From Caballeronia sp. NK8 (GTDB taxonomy: Bacteria; Pseudomonadota; Gammaproteobacteria; Burkholderiales; Burkholderiaceae), in NCBI RefSeq assembly GCF_018408855.1, contig NZ_AP024322.1, positions 1,426,001 to 1,490,000 of the forward strand: DNA of 64,000 nucleotides, written 5' to 3'. Below the pieces are notes generated by a model that did not search any database, had not been told where the DNA came from, and saw only the letters and a list, made by a program, of their open reading frames with translations. This document shows, piece by piece, positions 29,144 through 39,187 of the stretch. How positions within the stretch are numbered: position 1 is the stretch's first letter; every line of letters begins with the position of its first letter. The translations under genes were made by a program, and so were the position numbers.

Positions 29144-30778
29144 TTAGCGCTTCAACGCTGCGCGCGCACGCGCGATCAGCGTGGACGTCGACGAGTCATG
29201 CTTGGCCGGATCGGCGCTTGCGGCAGTGATATCGGCCTCGACGACTTTGCCGAGAATCTTGCCGAGCTCCACGCCCCATTGATCGAACGAGTTGATGTCC
29301 CACACCGTGCCCTGCACGAGCACCTTGTGCTCGTAGAGCGCGATGAGCGCGCCGAGCGTTTGCGGCGTGAGCGCGTCGAGCATGATCGTCGTGGTCGGCC
29401 GGTTGCCGGGGAAGCTCAGATGCGTCGCGAGTTCTTCCTTGCCCGGACCCGCCACTTTCTTCGCTTCTTCCAGCGTGCGGCCGAGCATCAGCGCCTCGCT
29501 CTGCGCGAAGCAGTTGGCGAGCAGCTTCGCATGATGATCGACGAGCGGATGTTCCGGCGTCAGCACCGCGATGAAGTCGATCGGAATGATCGTCGGGCCC
29601 TGATGCAGCATCTGGAAGAACGCGTGCTGGCCATTCGTGCCCGGCTCGCCCCAGATCACGGCGGCGGTCGGATAGTCGACCATCTTGCCGTCGAGCCGCG
29701 CGGACTTGCCGTTGCTTTCCATCTCCAGTTGCTGGAGATACGAAGGCAGATAGTGCAGCGCCTGCGAATACGGCGCGACCAGATCGCTTTGCGAGCCGAA
29801 GAAGTTGCGATACCAGATGCCGATCATCCCCATCAGCACGGGCAGGTTCTTGTCGAGCGGCGCGGTGCGGAAATGCTCGTCCATCGCCGCCGCGCCCTGC
29901 AGGAGCGCGTCGAAATTCTGCGGCCCGACCGAGAGCATGATCGAAAGACCGACCGCCGACCACAGCGAATAACGGCCGCCGACCCAGTCCCACATCTCGA
30001 AGACGTTTTCCTTGGCGATGCCGAACTTCACGACCTCGGCCGGATTCGCCGATACCCCGACGAAATGCTTCGACAGTTGATCTTCAGGACAGCCGGACTT
30101 CAGGAACCAGTCGCGCATCGAGTGCGCGTTGGTCATCGTTTCGAGCGTCGTGAAGGTCTTGGAGACGACGATCGTGAGCGTCTCTTCGGCATCGACTTGC
30201 TGAAGGACGTTCCAGAGATCGGCGCCGTCGACGTTCGACACGAAGTGCGTGTCGAGATCCTTCGATGCGAGATGATGCAGCGCATGCACGACCATCTTCG
30301 GCCCGAGGTCCGAGCCGCCGATGCCGATGTTCACCACGTGCCGGATGCGTTTGCCGGAATAGCCTTTCCAGGAGCCGTCGCGCACGCGATCGGAGAAGGC
30401 GGCCATTTTGGCCTTTTCCTTCTGCACCTGTTCGTAAAAGGGGGCGTCGGGCGATTGCGCGCGCAGCGCGGTATGGAGCACCGCGCGCTGCTCCGTGATG
30501 TTGACGATATCGCCACGGAACATCGCGTCGCGGCGTTCGGTGACCTTGGCCTGTTGCGCGACCTCGACGAGCAGCTTCAGCGTTTCGTCCTTGACGCGGT
30601 TCTTGGAGAAGTCGATTGCGAGGCCGCCGCCCTGGAAGGTGAGGCGCTCGGCGCGCGTCGGCGCGGTGTCGTTCTGCGGCGCAAACCAGTCGCGCAGGCG
30701 CTCGCCGGAAATGGCATCGTAATGCGACTGGAGCGCCGACCAGGCAGGAAGCGAGTTCAGCATCGAGTTTTGGGTCAT
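29144..30778 (-). CDS. pgi: Glucose-6-phosphate isomerase
   Basis: Pgi interconverts glucose 6-phosphate and fructose 6-phosphate in the cytosol. Family marks are [27 protein letters not shown] (phosphate-binding SKT), the [12 protein letters not shown] signature and [18 protein letters not shown] (catalytic Glu and His). ATG 30778 gives MTQNSMLN, 544 aa, the usual length; the upstream open frame is ignored. Burkholderia-type bacteria mainly use the Entner-Doudoroff path, so Pgi serves gluconeogenesis and sugar-nucleotide supply. Confidence 0.97.
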   Translation of the reverse strand: MTQNSMLNSLPAWSALQSHYDAISGERLRDWFAPQNDTAPTRAERLTFQGGGLAIDFSKNRVKDETLKLLVEVAQQAKVTERRDAMFRGDIVNITEQRAVLHTALRAQSPDAPFYEQVQKEKAKMAAFSDRVRDGSWKGYSGKRIRHVVNIGIGGSDLGPKMVVHALHHLASKDLDTHFVSNVDGADLWNVLQQVDAEETLTIVVSKTFTTLETMTNAHSMRDWFLKSGCPEDQLSKHFVGVSANPAEVVKFGIAKENVFEMWDWVGGRYSLWSAVGLSIMLSVGPQNFDALLQGAAAMDEHFRTAPLDKNLPVLMGMIGIWYRNFFGSQSDLVAPYSQALHYLPSYLQQLEMESNGKSARLDGKMVDYPTAAVIWGEPGTNGQHAFFQMLHQGPTIIPIDFIAVLTPEHPLVDHHAKLLANCFAQSEALMLGRTLEEAKKVAGPGKEELATHLSFPGNRPTTTIMLDALTPQTLGALIALYEHKVLVQGTVWDINSFDQWGVELGKILGKVVEADITAASADPAKHDSSTSTLIARARAALKR

Positions 30779-30968
30779 GAGCGGTCCGTTAGTCTGAGGG
30801 TGACAGAGGAATACGTTCGTGCGATTGCGGCTCGGCGCGCCTGTGCGTGTCGTGTATGGTGAACGCAAGTGAACGCGACTAAACGGCCGCGGTTGCCCGA
30901 ATCAAAAAGAGTATAGCGACGATGCATGAACGGATGCTTGCAAAGCGTCACATCGCCTTCGCAGGTCG

Positions 30969-32531
30969 TCAGCTTCGCGCGTGTTCGGCGTAAAAACGCC
31001 GGTTGATGAGCTTGCGTACCGCCGGCGCCAGTTCACCCGCCGTCAGCCCCGCCGGACCGATGCCGTCGTCGGTTAGCGTCTGCGCGGCGAGACCGTGGAG
31101 ATACACGCCCGCGAGCGCGGCTTCGTAAGCGGGCAGTTTTTGCGCGAGCAATGCGCCGATCAATCCGCCGAGGACGTCGCCGGTGCCGCCGGTCGCGAGT
31201 CCGGCGTTGCCGGTCGGATTCACCGCGACGCGGCCATCGGGCGAGGCGATCACCGTGCCCGAACCCTTCAGCACCGCGATCGCCCCATAGCGCGCGGCCA
31301 GCTGACGCGCGGCGGCGATGCGATCGGCCTGAACCGCTTTTGCGTCGGTTTGCAGCAGACGCGCCGCTTCGAGCGGATGCGGCGTCAGGATGCACGGATC
31401 GCCCTGTGCGCCGCGCGCCGCGACGGCGGACGCGAGCGCGTCGTCTTTCGCGATGAGATTAAGCGCGTCGGCGTCGAGGAGCTTGGGCACGTCTAGCGCC
31501 AGCGCGTGTGCGAGGATCTGTTTCGCGCGCTCGCCCGCGCCCATCCCGCAGCCGATCGCGAGTGCGTCCATCTTGTCGAGCGCGAAGCCGCCGGCGCGAT
31601 GCAGCATCAGTTCCGGATGCGGCGGGTCGTAGGGCGGAAAGCCTTCGCCCACGAACGCGACATGCACCTTGCCCGCGCCGCCGTACAGCGCCATGCGCGC
31701 CGCGAGAACCGCCGCGCCACACATGCCTGTGTCGCCGCCGATCACCGCGAGCGAGCCGAACGTGCCCTTGTTGGTCGCGTTGTCGCGCTGCGGCATGCAT
31801 ACACCGAAAAGCGCGGGCGCATTCAGCACGATCGACGGCGCGGCGCTCGCCTCGACATCCAGCGTCGATACGAAAAGACGTCCCGTCAGATCGCGGCCTT
31901 GCGACGTGAAATGCCCCGGCTTCGCGCCGATGAACGTGATGGTGTCCGTCGCGCGGACAGCTTCGCCGCCGTTCACGGGCGCGCCGGTGTCGCTGTTCAG
32001 GCCGCTCGGAACGTCGAGCGCGAGCACGCGGCCCGCTGAGCGCGCACGCCGCGTGAGACGCGCGGCCACATCGGCGAACACGCCTTCGAGCGGGCGACTC
32101 AGGCCGATGCCGAACATGCCGTCGACGAGCCAGCCGAAACCGTCGAACGTCGCGGGCGGCTGGGCGTCGATCGGCACGCCCGCCGCGCGCGCCGATTCGA
32201 GCGCCCAGCGCGCGTCGTCCGGCTTCACTTCGACTGGCATGCACACGCGCACGGCGACGCCCGCGCGATGCAGGCGCTCGGCCATCACGAGCGCGTCGCC
32301 GCCGTTGTTGCCGGGGCCCGCCACGAGCCACACCGGCAACGCGCGGGCGTCCGGAGAATGTTCGGATGCATCGATCAGGCATTGCGCGGCGGCCGCGCCC
32401 GCGCGCGCCATCAGCGTGTGAGGCGGCAGCGCGGCGGCTGCGCGTGCTTCGAGGTTGCGCAGCTCGGCGAGCGTCAGAAGCGCGAGCGGTTCGTCGCGCG
32501 GAGTGAACCAGGGTGAGCGGGCAGCGGTCAT
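30969..32531 (-). CDS. nnr: Bifunctional NAD(P)H-hydrate epimerase/dehydratase
   Basis: This enzyme repairs hydrated NAD(P)H. The N-terminal YjeF epimerase (about residues 20-230) holds VAGPGNNGGDALVMAERL and LDVPSGLNSDTG. The C-terminal ADP-dependent dehydratase (about 245-510) holds TPHPLEAARLL and GLATGGTGDVLGGLIGALL. Length 520 aa is normal for the fused form. Start ATG 32531 is supported by MTAARSPWFTPRDEPLALLT. It lies downstream of dadA by 71 bp on the same strand. Confidence 0.95.
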   Translation of the reverse strand: MTAARSPWFTPRDEPLALLTLAELRNLEARAAAALPPHTLMARAGAAAAQCLIDASEHSPDARALPVWLVAGPGNNGGDALVMAERLHRAGVAVRVCMPVEVKPDDARWALESARAAGVPIDAQPPATFDGFGWLVDGMFGIGLSRPLEGVFADVAARLTRRARSAGRVLALDVPSGLNSDTGAPVNGGEAVRATDTITFIGAKPGHFTSQGRDLTGRLFVSTLDVEASAAPSIVLNAPALFGVCMPQRDNATNKGTFGSLAVIGGDTGMCGAAVLAARMALYGGAGKVHVAFVGEGFPPYDPPHPELMLHRAGGFALDKMDALAIGCGMGAGERAKQILAHALALDVPKLLDADALNLIAKDDALASAVAARGAQGDPCILTPHPLEAARLLQTDAKAVQADRIAAARQLAARYGAIAVLKGSGTVIASPDGRVAVNPTGNAGLATGGTGDVLGGLIGALLAQKLPAYEAALAGVYLHGLAAQTLTDDGIGPAGLTAGELAPAVRKLINRRFYAEHARS

Positions 32532-32602
32532 GGCGGCGGACGGAAGGGCGTTGCGAGATTCGAGTCGTCGGAACCCCGCGCGCGCAGCAACCGTGCCCGC
32601 CG

Positions 32603-33895
32603 CTAGAAGCGTTCGACACTCAGTGCGGCAAGTGTATCGGCCGGGAGATCGGGCGTGACGCCGGAAACGAGGTCCGCGACCACTTTAGCAGACCCGCAGG
32701 CGAGGCCCCAGCCCGCCGGACCGTGCGCCGCGTTGACGAACAGGCGCGGATGCCGTGTCGCGCCGACGATCGGCAGCCCGTCGGCGGAAATCAGACGCAG
32801 CCCTTCCCACGCGCGCGCGGCGGAAACACGCGCCGCGCCCGGAATCCAGTCGTGCGTGCCTTGACCGAGGATGTCGAGCGCACGGCGCGAAAGCGTCGCG
32901 TCGAGCGGTTTATCGGCCTTGGACGCGCTCTGGAACACACCCGCGCCGGCGACGCGCAGCCGCTGACTTACGCGCGTCATCGTGATGCGCTTGATCGAAT
33001 CGACGACCGTCAGATGCGGCGCGCGCTCCTCGTACGCGACGGGCGCGGTGAGCGTGTGCACGCGCAGCGCAAAGAGCGACGACACCGACTTGATGCCGCC
33101 GATGAGCCCCGGCGTGCCGACGCCCGCCGCGACGACGATCGCATCGGCCGTGATCAGCTCGACCTCGGCGTGGCGCTTCCTGCCTTCGTTCGGATCGGCG
33201 AGTTCGACCGCGGCGCGCGCGCCCTCCAGACGCACCGACGCCACTGCGCGCTGCATGCGGAACTGCACGCCGTCGTCCTCGAGCACCTGCTTCAGTTGCT
33301 TGGTGAAGAGCGGGCAGTTGGCGGTGCGCTCCTCGGGCAGCAGCACGCCGCCCGCGAATTCGGGGTAATCGGGCACGGAAGGCTCGACCGCGACGCATTC
33401 CTCGGGCGTCAGTACCCGATACGGCACGCCGCAGCCTTTCAGCAGGTCGATGGCCGTTTGCGCCTCCTCGAGCTCGCGCGGCTGGCGGAACACATGCAGC
33501 ATGCCGCGGCGCTGTTCGAAATCGAGCTCCAGACGGCTTTCGATGGACGCGAGCACGCGCCGCGATTCGTCGACGAGCGGCTGCAGATGCGCGTACTGCG
33601 CGGCGAACGTTTCGGGATCGCGCAGTGTCGCGAGTTGCTTGAGAAAATCGCGCGCGGCCGCGTCGAAGCCGGTCTTGACCGCCATGCCGCTTTGCTTCGA
33701 GCGGCTCGACGCCATGAAGGTCGGCCCGAACCAGACATCGAGCGGCGAGGGCAGGAGCGCGCCGCCCTGACCATAAGTGGCGCCTTGCGCGACGGTCGCG
33801 TGGCGCTCGATCACGCAGACGCGGTGTCCGGCCGCATGCAGCTGATACGCGGTGGCGATGCCGGCGATTCCTCCGCCGATGACGATGACATCCAT
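32603..33895 (-). CDS. dadA: D-amino-acid dehydrogenase (DadA family)
   Basis: This FAD oxidoreductase deaminates D-amino acids to 2-oxo acids and feeds electrons to the respiratory chain. The dinucleotide site VIVIGGGIAGIATAYQL starts at residue 3, and GPAGWGLACGSAK with the second FAD contact lies near the end. ATG 33895 gives 430 aa, near the family's 410-435. The frame is open 146 codons further upstream, but that part is not DadA-like. No alanine racemase gene is beside it, so other DadA-like substrates, such as D-proline or glycine derivatives, remain possible. Confidence 0.88.
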   Translation of the reverse strand: MDVIVIGGGIAGIATAYQLHAAGHRVCVIERHATVAQGATYGQGGALLPSPLDVWFGPTFMASSRSKQSGMAVKTGFDAAARDFLKQLATLRDPETFAAQYAHLQPLVDESRRVLASIESRLELDFEQRRGMLHVFRQPRELEEAQTAIDLLKGCGVPYRVLTPEECVAVEPSVPDYPEFAGGVLLPEERTANCPLFTKQLKQVLEDDGVQFRMQRAVASVRLEGARAAVELADPNEGRKRHAEVELITADAIVVAAGVGTPGLIGGIKSVSSLFALRVHTLTAPVAYEERAPHLTVVDSIKRITMTRVSQRLRVAGAGVFQSASKADKPLDATLSRRALDILGQGTHDWIPGAARVSAARAWEGLRLISADGLPIVGATRHPRLFVNAAHGPAGWGLACGSAKVVADLVSGVTPDLPADTLAALSVERF

Positions 33896-34232
33896 GACTT
33901 TTTGTGCCCGAAGGCGCGAGATTGCAGTGGTGCGCGGCGTGACGCGCGGGCGGAAGCGCCCGATGCCGCGCGCCTTGACGATGAAACCACGGGTCCGGCG
34001 GCGCGACCCGGCGCGCCCCGTACCCGAAGAAAGCGCGCCATGATAGCGCCAAAATCGTTTGCCAGGGACGGGCAAACAGCCCACACATGCGGCCTGCGGG
34101 CAGTTGCGTCGCGCACGGCCATGCGGGCGCAGGTCGATTTCGGGATGCGCGGCGCGGCGCCCGGCGTTGCCGGGCCGCTGCCGCGCGGCGCTCGGACGGA
34201 CCGCCCGGGCCGATTTCGAGACGCATCCGGGG

Positions 34233-34238
34233 TATAAT
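34233..34238 (+). promoter_or_regulatory. Candidate -10 element of purL
   Basis: A perfect TATAAT lies 121 bp before the purL start in GC-rich surroundings. No good -35 hexamer sits 16-18 bp upstream. If used, the transcript has a leader of about 115 bases that includes the tandem octamers. Confidence 0.5.
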
Positions 34239-34282
34239 CGCGGTCTTCCTTTCGCCTCACGCCGTATCGCGTGCTCGAATCC

Positions 34283-34306
34283 GAATTTGCGAATTTCTGA
34301 ATTTGC
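34283..34306 (+). repeat. Tandem octamer repeat in the purL leader
   Basis: GAATTTGC, GAATTTCT and GAATTTGC lie head to tail, with a further GAATCC just before. The block is AT-rich against its surroundings. It could be a regulator site or chance. Confidence 0.75.
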
Positions 34307-34359
34307 AAACAGCGAGCGTCGCGCGAGCGGCACACAGACGTCATCGACGCACCGTCACA

Positions 34360-37300
34360 ATGGCCCACTTCTCGTGTTTCCCCGGCGCTTCGGCCCTCTC
34401 CGATTTCCGTCAGACCCGCCTCCTCGAAACGCTCGCCCGCATCGACGCGAATATCGTCGGCGTGCGCGGCCAGTTCCTGCATTTCGTCAACGCGTCCGAG
34501 CCGCTCACGGACGATGACAACAGCCGTATCGAGGCGCTGATGCACTACGGCGCGCCGTTCGAGGAATCGAAGGAACGCGGCCACGTCGAGAGCTTCATGG
34601 TGGTGCCGCGCTTCGGCACGGTCTCGCCGTGGGCGAGCAAGGCGACCGACATCGCGCATCATTGCGGGCTCGACAAGGTGCGGCGCATCGAGCGCGGCGT
34701 CGAGTACTCGGTGATCATGAAAAGCGGCTTTCTCGGCGGCAAGAAGGCGCTGTCCGACGAAGCCCGCGCGGCCGTCGCGGATGCGCTGCACGACCGCATG
34801 ACGGAAAGCGTCGCGGCATCGCGTGAACAGGCGCTGCATCTGTTCGACGAACTGCCCGCCAGGCCGCTGCAGACCGTCGACATCATCGGCGCGAGACACA
34901 AGGCGCTCGAGGCCGCGAACGCGGAACTCGGCCTCGCGCTCGCCGACGACGAAATCGACTATCTGGTGAACGCGTTCGAAGGCCTGAAGCGCAATCCGAC
35001 CGATGTCGAGCTGATGATGTTCGCGCAAGCCAACAGCGAGCATTGCCGCCACAAGATCTTCAACGGCGAATGGACCATCGATGGCGACAAGCAGGACATG
35101 TCGCTGTTCCAGATGATCCGCAATACGGAAAAGCTGAATCACGAAGGCACGATCGTCGCATATTCGGACAATTCGGCTGTCATGCGTGGCGGCGTCGCCG
35201 AGCGCTGGTTCCCGCGCGGCACGGACGAGCAGTATCGGCGTCACGTCGAACTGACGCATACGCTGATGAAGGTCGAGACGCACAATCACCCGACCGCGAT
35301 TTCCCCGTTCGCGGGCGCGGCGACCGGTTCCGGCGGCGAAATCCGCGACGAAGGCGCGACGGGCCGTGGCGCGCGTCCGAAGGCCGGTCTCGCGGGCTTC
35401 ACCGTGTCGAACCTCGATCTGCCCGACGCGCGCGAAAAATGGGAGAACGCGCGCGACTCCGCCGTGCCGCTCGCGTCGCGCAATCCGGCCGACCAGCACG
35501 AGCCGTATGGCAAGCCCGAGCGCATCGCGTCGCCGTTGCAGATCATGATCGACGGGCCGATCGGCGCCGCCGCGTTCAACAACGAATTCGGCCGGCCGAA
35601 TCTGGGCGGCTATTTCCGCACCTACGAGCAGAACGTCGCGGGCCGCGTGCGCGGCTATCACAAGCCGATCATGATCGCGGGCGGCATCGGCAATATCTCG
35701 GATCAGCACACGCACAAGAACGATCTGCCGGCGGGCACGCTGCTGATCCAGATCGGCGGGCCGGGCATGCGTATCGGCATGGGCGGCGGCGCGGCATCGT
35801 CGATGGCGACCGGCGCGAACACCGCCGAACTCGACTTCGACTCGGTCCAGCGCGGCAACCCGGAAATCCAGCGCCGCGCGCAGGAAGTCATCAACACCTG
35901 CTGGCAGATGGGCGAGGGCAATCCGATCCTGTCGATCCACGACGTCGGCGCGGGCGGCATCTCGAACGCGTTCCCGGAACTCGTCGATGGCGCGGGCAAG
36001 GGCGCGCGCTTCGATCTGCGCAAGGTGCAACTGGAAGAAAGCGGCCTGTCGCCGCGTGAAATCTGGTCGAACGAAGCGCAGGAGCGTTACGTGCTCGCCA
36101 TTTCGCCCGCCGATCTGCCCGCGTTTCAGGCGATCTGCGAGCGCGAACGCTGCCCGGTGGCCGTCGTCGGCGTGGCGACGGAAGAGCGTCAACTGAAACT
36201 GATCGACGAGGCCAACGACGGCCAGGAGCCCGTCGACATGCCGATGGACGTGCTGCTCGGCAAGCCGCCCAAGATGCACCGCGACGTGAAGCGCGAGAGC
36301 GCGCAATTCACGCCCGTCGACGTGACGGGGCTGCCGCTGTCCGAAGTCGCCGTCGACGTGCTGAAGCATCCGACGGTCGCGAGCAAGTCCTTCCTCATCA
36401 CCATCGGCGACCGCTCGGTCGGCGGCACGACCGCGCGCGACCAGTTCGTCGGCCCGTGGCAGGTGCCCGTCGCCGATTGTGCCGTGACGACGATGGATTA
36501 CGCGGGCTACCGCGGCGAAGCGATGACGATGGCCGAGCGCACGCCGCTCGCCGTCATCGACGCGCCCGCATCGGGCCGCATGGCGGTGGGCGAGGCGGTG
36601 ACGAACATCGCGTCGGCGCCGATCGAGTCGCTGAACAAGCTGAAGCTGTCGGCGAACTGGATGGCCGCGTGCGGCAGCGCGGGCGAAGACGCCGCGCTCT
36701 ACGACACCGTGAAGGCCATCGGCATGGAGCTGTGCCCGGCGCTCGGCATCAGCATTCCGGTCGGCAAGGATTCGCTGTCGATGCGCACGAAGTGGCAGGA
36801 CGCACGCGGCGGTGCGCGCGAGGTCGTGTCGCCGGTGTCGCTGATCATTTCGGCGTTCGCGCCGGTGGAAGACGTGCGCCGTCACCTGACGCCCCAGCTC
36901 GTGAACGACACCAACACGGTGCTGATCGCGATCGATCTGGGCCGCGGCCGCAACCGCATGGGCGGCAGCATCCTCGCGCAAGTGACGCAGCAGGTCGGCG
37001 ACACGGTGCCCGATGTCGACGATCCCGAAGACCTCAAACGCTTCTTCAACGCGATCCAGGCGCTCAACGCCGATGGCAAGCTGCTCGCCTACCACGACCG
37101 CTCCGACGGCGGCCTGTGGGCGACCGTTTGCGAGATGGCGTTCGCGGGTCACGTGGGTGTGTCGCTGAACATCGACATGCTGACGCTCGACGCGGAGCAC
37201 GAATCCGACTACGGCGACGCGAAGGACTGGGCCAAGCAGACGAGCGGCCGCCGCGAAGACCGTACGATCCGCGCGCTGTTCTCCGAAGAACTCGGCGCGG

Positions 37301-38397
37301 TGGTGCAGGTGCGCGCATCGGAGCGTGACGCGGTGCTGGCCGCGTTGCGCGAACACGGTCTGTCGGCGTGCTCGCATGTGATCGGCAAGCCGAACGAGAG
37401 CGGCGCGATCGAGATTTATCGCGATGCGAAGAAGATTTTCGATGCACCGCGTGTCGAGCTGCATCGCGCGTGGAGCGAGGTGAGCTGGCGCATCGCGCGT
37501 CTGCGCGACAACCCGGCCTGCGCGGACGCCGAATACGACGCGCTGCTCGATGCGGCCGATCCCGGCATCGCGCCGGTGCTGACCTTCGATCTGGCCGAAG
37601 ACGTCGCCGCGCCCTTCGTTTCGACGCAGGCGCGGCCACGCGTCGCGATTCTGCGCGAGCAGGGCGTGAACTCGCATCTGGAGACGGCCTATGCATTCGA
37701 CCGCGCCGGCTTCGACGCGCACGATGTCCACATGAGCGACCTGCTCGAAGGCCGCGCGACGCTCGCCGATTTCGCGGGCGCGGTTGCGTGCGGCGGCTTC
37801 TCCTACGGCGACGTGCTGGGCGCGGGCGAGGGCTGGGCCAAGACGATCCGTTTCAACCCGCGTCTTGCCGACATGTTCGCTGCGTTTTTCGGTCGCGCGG
37901 ACACCTTCGCGCTCGGCATCTGCAATGGCTGCCAGATGATGTCGAGCCTGGCGTCGATCATCCCCGGCGCGGAGAACTGGCCGAAGTTCACGCGCAACAA
38001 GTCGGAGCAGTTCGAGGCGCGTTTCTCGCTCGTCGAAGTGCAGAGCTCGCCGTCGATCTTCTTTGCGGGTATGGAAGGGTCGCGCATTCCGGTCGCGGTC
38101 GCCCACGGCGAAGGCTTCGCTGACTTCTCGCAGCAGGGTGATCAGGCGAAGGCGCTCGTCGCGATGCGGTACGTCGATCATCGCGGCAATGCGACGGAGC
38201 AGTATCCGTTCAACCCGAACGGCTCGCCGCAGGGCATCACCTCGGTGACGACGCCCGATGGGCGCTTTACGGTGCTGATGCCGCATATGGAGCGTGTGCA
38301 TCGTAATGTGCAGATGAGCTGGACGCCCGATGACTGGACCACTGACGGAAGCCCGTGGTTGCGGGTGTTTCAGAACGCGCGGCGGTTCCTCGGTTGA
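34360..38397 (+). CDS. purL: Phosphoribosylformylglycinamidine synthase (large fused form)
   Basis: PurL turns FGAR, ATP and glutamine into FGAM in purine synthesis. The 1345-aa single chain fuses the PurS-like N domain, two PurM-like halves and a C-terminal glutaminase. The first half has [20 protein letters not shown] (about residue 306). The glutaminase has [15 protein letters not shown] and the nucleophile in LGICNGCQM (about C1188). ATG 34360 ([11 protein letters not shown]) matches relatives; the ribosome site is weak. The long inverted repeat starts about 30 bp after its stop. Confidence 0.98.
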   Translation: MAHFSCFPGASALSDFRQTRLLETLARIDANIVGVRGQFLHFVNASEPLTDDDNSRIEALMHYGAPFEESKERGHVESFMVVPRFGTVSPWASKATDIAHHCGLDKVRRIERGVEYSVIMKSGFLGGKKALSDEARAAVADALHDRMTESVAASREQALHLFDELPARPLQTVDIIGARHKALEAANAELGLALADDEIDYLVNAFEGLKRNPTDVELMMFAQANSEHCRHKIFNGEWTIDGDKQDMSLFQMIRNTEKLNHEGTIVAYSDNSAVMRGGVAERWFPRGTDEQYRRHVELTHTLMKVETHNHPTAISPFAGAATGSGGEIRDEGATGRGARPKAGLAGFTVSNLDLPDAREKWENARDSAVPLASRNPADQHEPYGKPERIASPLQIMIDGPIGAAAFNNEFGRPNLGGYFRTYEQNVAGRVRGYHKPIMIAGGIGNISDQHTHKNDLPAGTLLIQIGGPGMRIGMGGGAASSMATGANTAELDFDSVQRGNPEIQRRAQEVINTCWQMGEGNPILSIHDVGAGGISNAFPELVDGAGKGARFDLRKVQLEESGLSPREIWSNEAQERYVLAISPADLPAFQAICERERCPVAVVGVATEERQLKLIDEANDGQEPVDMPMDVLLGKPPKMHRDVKRESAQFTPVDVTGLPLSEVAVDVLKHPTVASKSFLITIGDRSVGGTTARDQFVGPWQVPVADCAVTTMDYAGYRGEAMTMAERTPLAVIDAPASGRMAVGEAVTNIASAPIESLNKLKLSANWMAACGSAGEDAALYDTVKAIGMELCPALGISIPVGKDSLSMRTKWQDARGGAREVVSPVSLIISAFAPVEDVRRHLTPQLVNDTNTVLIAIDLGRGRNRMGGSILAQVTQQVGDTVPDVDDPEDLKRFFNAIQALNADGKLLAYHDRSDGGLWATVCEMAFAGHVGVSLNIDMLTLDAEHESDYGDAKDWAKQTSGRREDRTIRALFSEELGAVVQVRASERDAVLAALREHGLSACSHVIGKPNESGAIEIYRDAKKIFDAPRVELHRAWSEVSWRIARLRDNPACADAEYDALLDAADPGIAPVLTFDLAEDVAAPFVSTQARPRVAILREQGVNSHLETAYAFDRAGFDAHDVHMSDLLEGRATLADFAGAVACGGFSYGDVLGAGEGWAKTIRFNPRLADMFAAFFGRADTFALGICNGCQMMSSLASIIPGAENWPKFTRNKSEQFEARFSLVEVQSSPSIFFAGMEGSRIPVAVAHGEGFADFSQQGDQAKALVAMRYVDHRGNATEQYPFNPNGSPQGITSVTTPDGRFTVLMPHMERVHRNVQMSWTPDDWTTDGSPWLRVFQNARRFLG

Positions 38398-38485
38398 GGG
38401 GGTCGGACTTCGGCGGACCTTGCCGGATTTCGCCGGATCCCGTGATCGTGTCGGTCTATTAGCGTTGCCCCTGTGCGGGGCGGCA

Positions 38486-38517
38486 CCTACTTTCTTTGCT
38501 GCTGCAAAGAAAGTAGG
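38486..38517. terminator. Perfect hairpin in the left arm
   Basis: CCTACTTTCTTTGC, loop TGCT, then the exact complement: 14-bp stem. It lies 90 bp past the purL stop and could act at the purL 3' end. There is no T-run, so an intrinsic-terminator role is unproven. Confidence 0.4.
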
Positions 38518-38954
38518 CAAAGAAAGCAGCCCGATACGCTCGCGGTCACACGCAATTTGGGTATCCTTCTCCTCGCTCGTGGCCTCTGTAGCGAGTGCCC
38601 TCATAGGCCACCTCGGGCTTGGACCGCGCACGGTCTGACACATCGCACCGCTCGCGTGGCTGGTTCAGCACGAAATGGCTCCGGCCCGCTACGCGGCCGA
38701 CCGGTCCATCGGGTTTGCATGTGCTTCTGCGTTTCTCTTTTCTCGTCGGTTTCCCTTGCATACCCGACGGCAGCGCGTAGCGCTGTGCCGAAGCTATTTC
38801 GTGCTGAACCAGCGCGCTCAAACGACTAGCTCGTCAGATCGTGCGCGGTCCAAGCCCGAGATGGCCTACGAGGGCACTCGCTACAGAGCCCACGAACAAC
38901 GAAAAGAACACTCAAATTGCGTGTGACCGCGGGCGTCTCGAGCTGCTTTCTTTG

Positions 38955-38986
38955 CCTACTTTCTTTGCAGCAGCAAAGAAAGTAGG
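38955..38986. terminator. Perfect hairpin in the right arm
   Basis: Identical in sequence to the hairpin at 105-136, in the same orientation, with a 14-bp stem and AGCA loop. The role is unknown; it is listed because it is the best conserved part of the repeat. Confidence 0.4.
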
Positions 38987-39121
38987 TGCCGCCCCGCACA
39001 GGGGCAACGCCAATAAACCGACACGATTACGGGATCCAGCGAAAACGAAAGTCTGCCAGACACTCTGACGACTCTTCGATATCCTCACCATTGCCTCCCA
39101 GCAGTTTTCTCAAAATTACCA

Positions 39122-39143
39122 ACCTGTAAGTTACAGGTATAGT
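39122..39143 (+). promoter_or_regulatory. Operator-like perfect palindrome and -10 of the hexosaminidase gene
   Basis: ACCTGTAA-G-TTACAGGT (39122-39138) is a perfect 17-bp inverted repeat. Its last base begins TATAGT (39138-39143), a five-of-six -10. The start codon is 45 bp further. A regulator bound here would touch the polymerase directly. The regulator is not identifiable from the window. Confidence 0.6.
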
Positions 39144-39187
39144 GCCTCAGCGCGTCGTCATCAGACGCGTTGAATCACGGAGGAGAA

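Larger units (their letters stand above)
33896..34359. other. Divergent intergenic region between dadA and purL
   Basis: The 464-bp gap contains no convincing gene. It holds a perfect TATAAT at 34233-34238 and a three-unit tandem octamer (34283-34306) in the purL leader. Long frames crossing it on both strands are extensions of shadows. Confidence 0.6.
38428..39045. repeat. Long near-palindromic inverted repeat element
   Basis: The left arm (about 38428-38690) is the reverse complement of the right arm (about 38790-39045). Matching landmarks from outside in are TTTCGC(C/T)GGATCCCGT, the GTTGCCCCTGTGCGGGGC hairpin, the 14-bp-stem AAAGAAAGTAG hairpin, CGGTCACACGCAATTTG, CTCTGTAGCGAGTGCCCTC, CGGGCTTGGACCGCGCACG and GCTGGTTCAGCACGAAAT. 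The central 100 bp are poorly paired. Each arm is also homologous to bases 1-178. No transposase or integrase frame is present. It fills the purL-hexosaminidase gap. Confidence 0.88.

Noticed and set aside
29033..30862. 609-residue open frame antisense to pgi
   Set aside because: pgi has complete family motifs on the other strand. The plus frame is His/Arg-rich and has no ribosome site.
33896..34333. N-terminal extension of DadA by 146 residues
   Set aside because: The FAD-binding VIVIGGGIAG must be close to the N-terminus in this family. The extension is Arg-rich and crosses the purL promoter region.
33811..38643. 1610-residue open frame on the minus strand across purL
   Set aside because: It is the antisense shadow of purL, running into the dadA 5' end and the repeat. 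The composition is Arg/His/Val-rich low-complexity and no domain is visible.
38546..38926. Two short frames in the inverted repeat (38546-38821 minus, 38675-38926 plus) with similar C-termini
   Set aside because: Both end at the homologous stop and share SDRARSKPE and AYEGTRYR because the DNA is repeated. Differences between the copies fall freely on first and second codon positions, which argues against protein selection, and no ribosome site precedes either.
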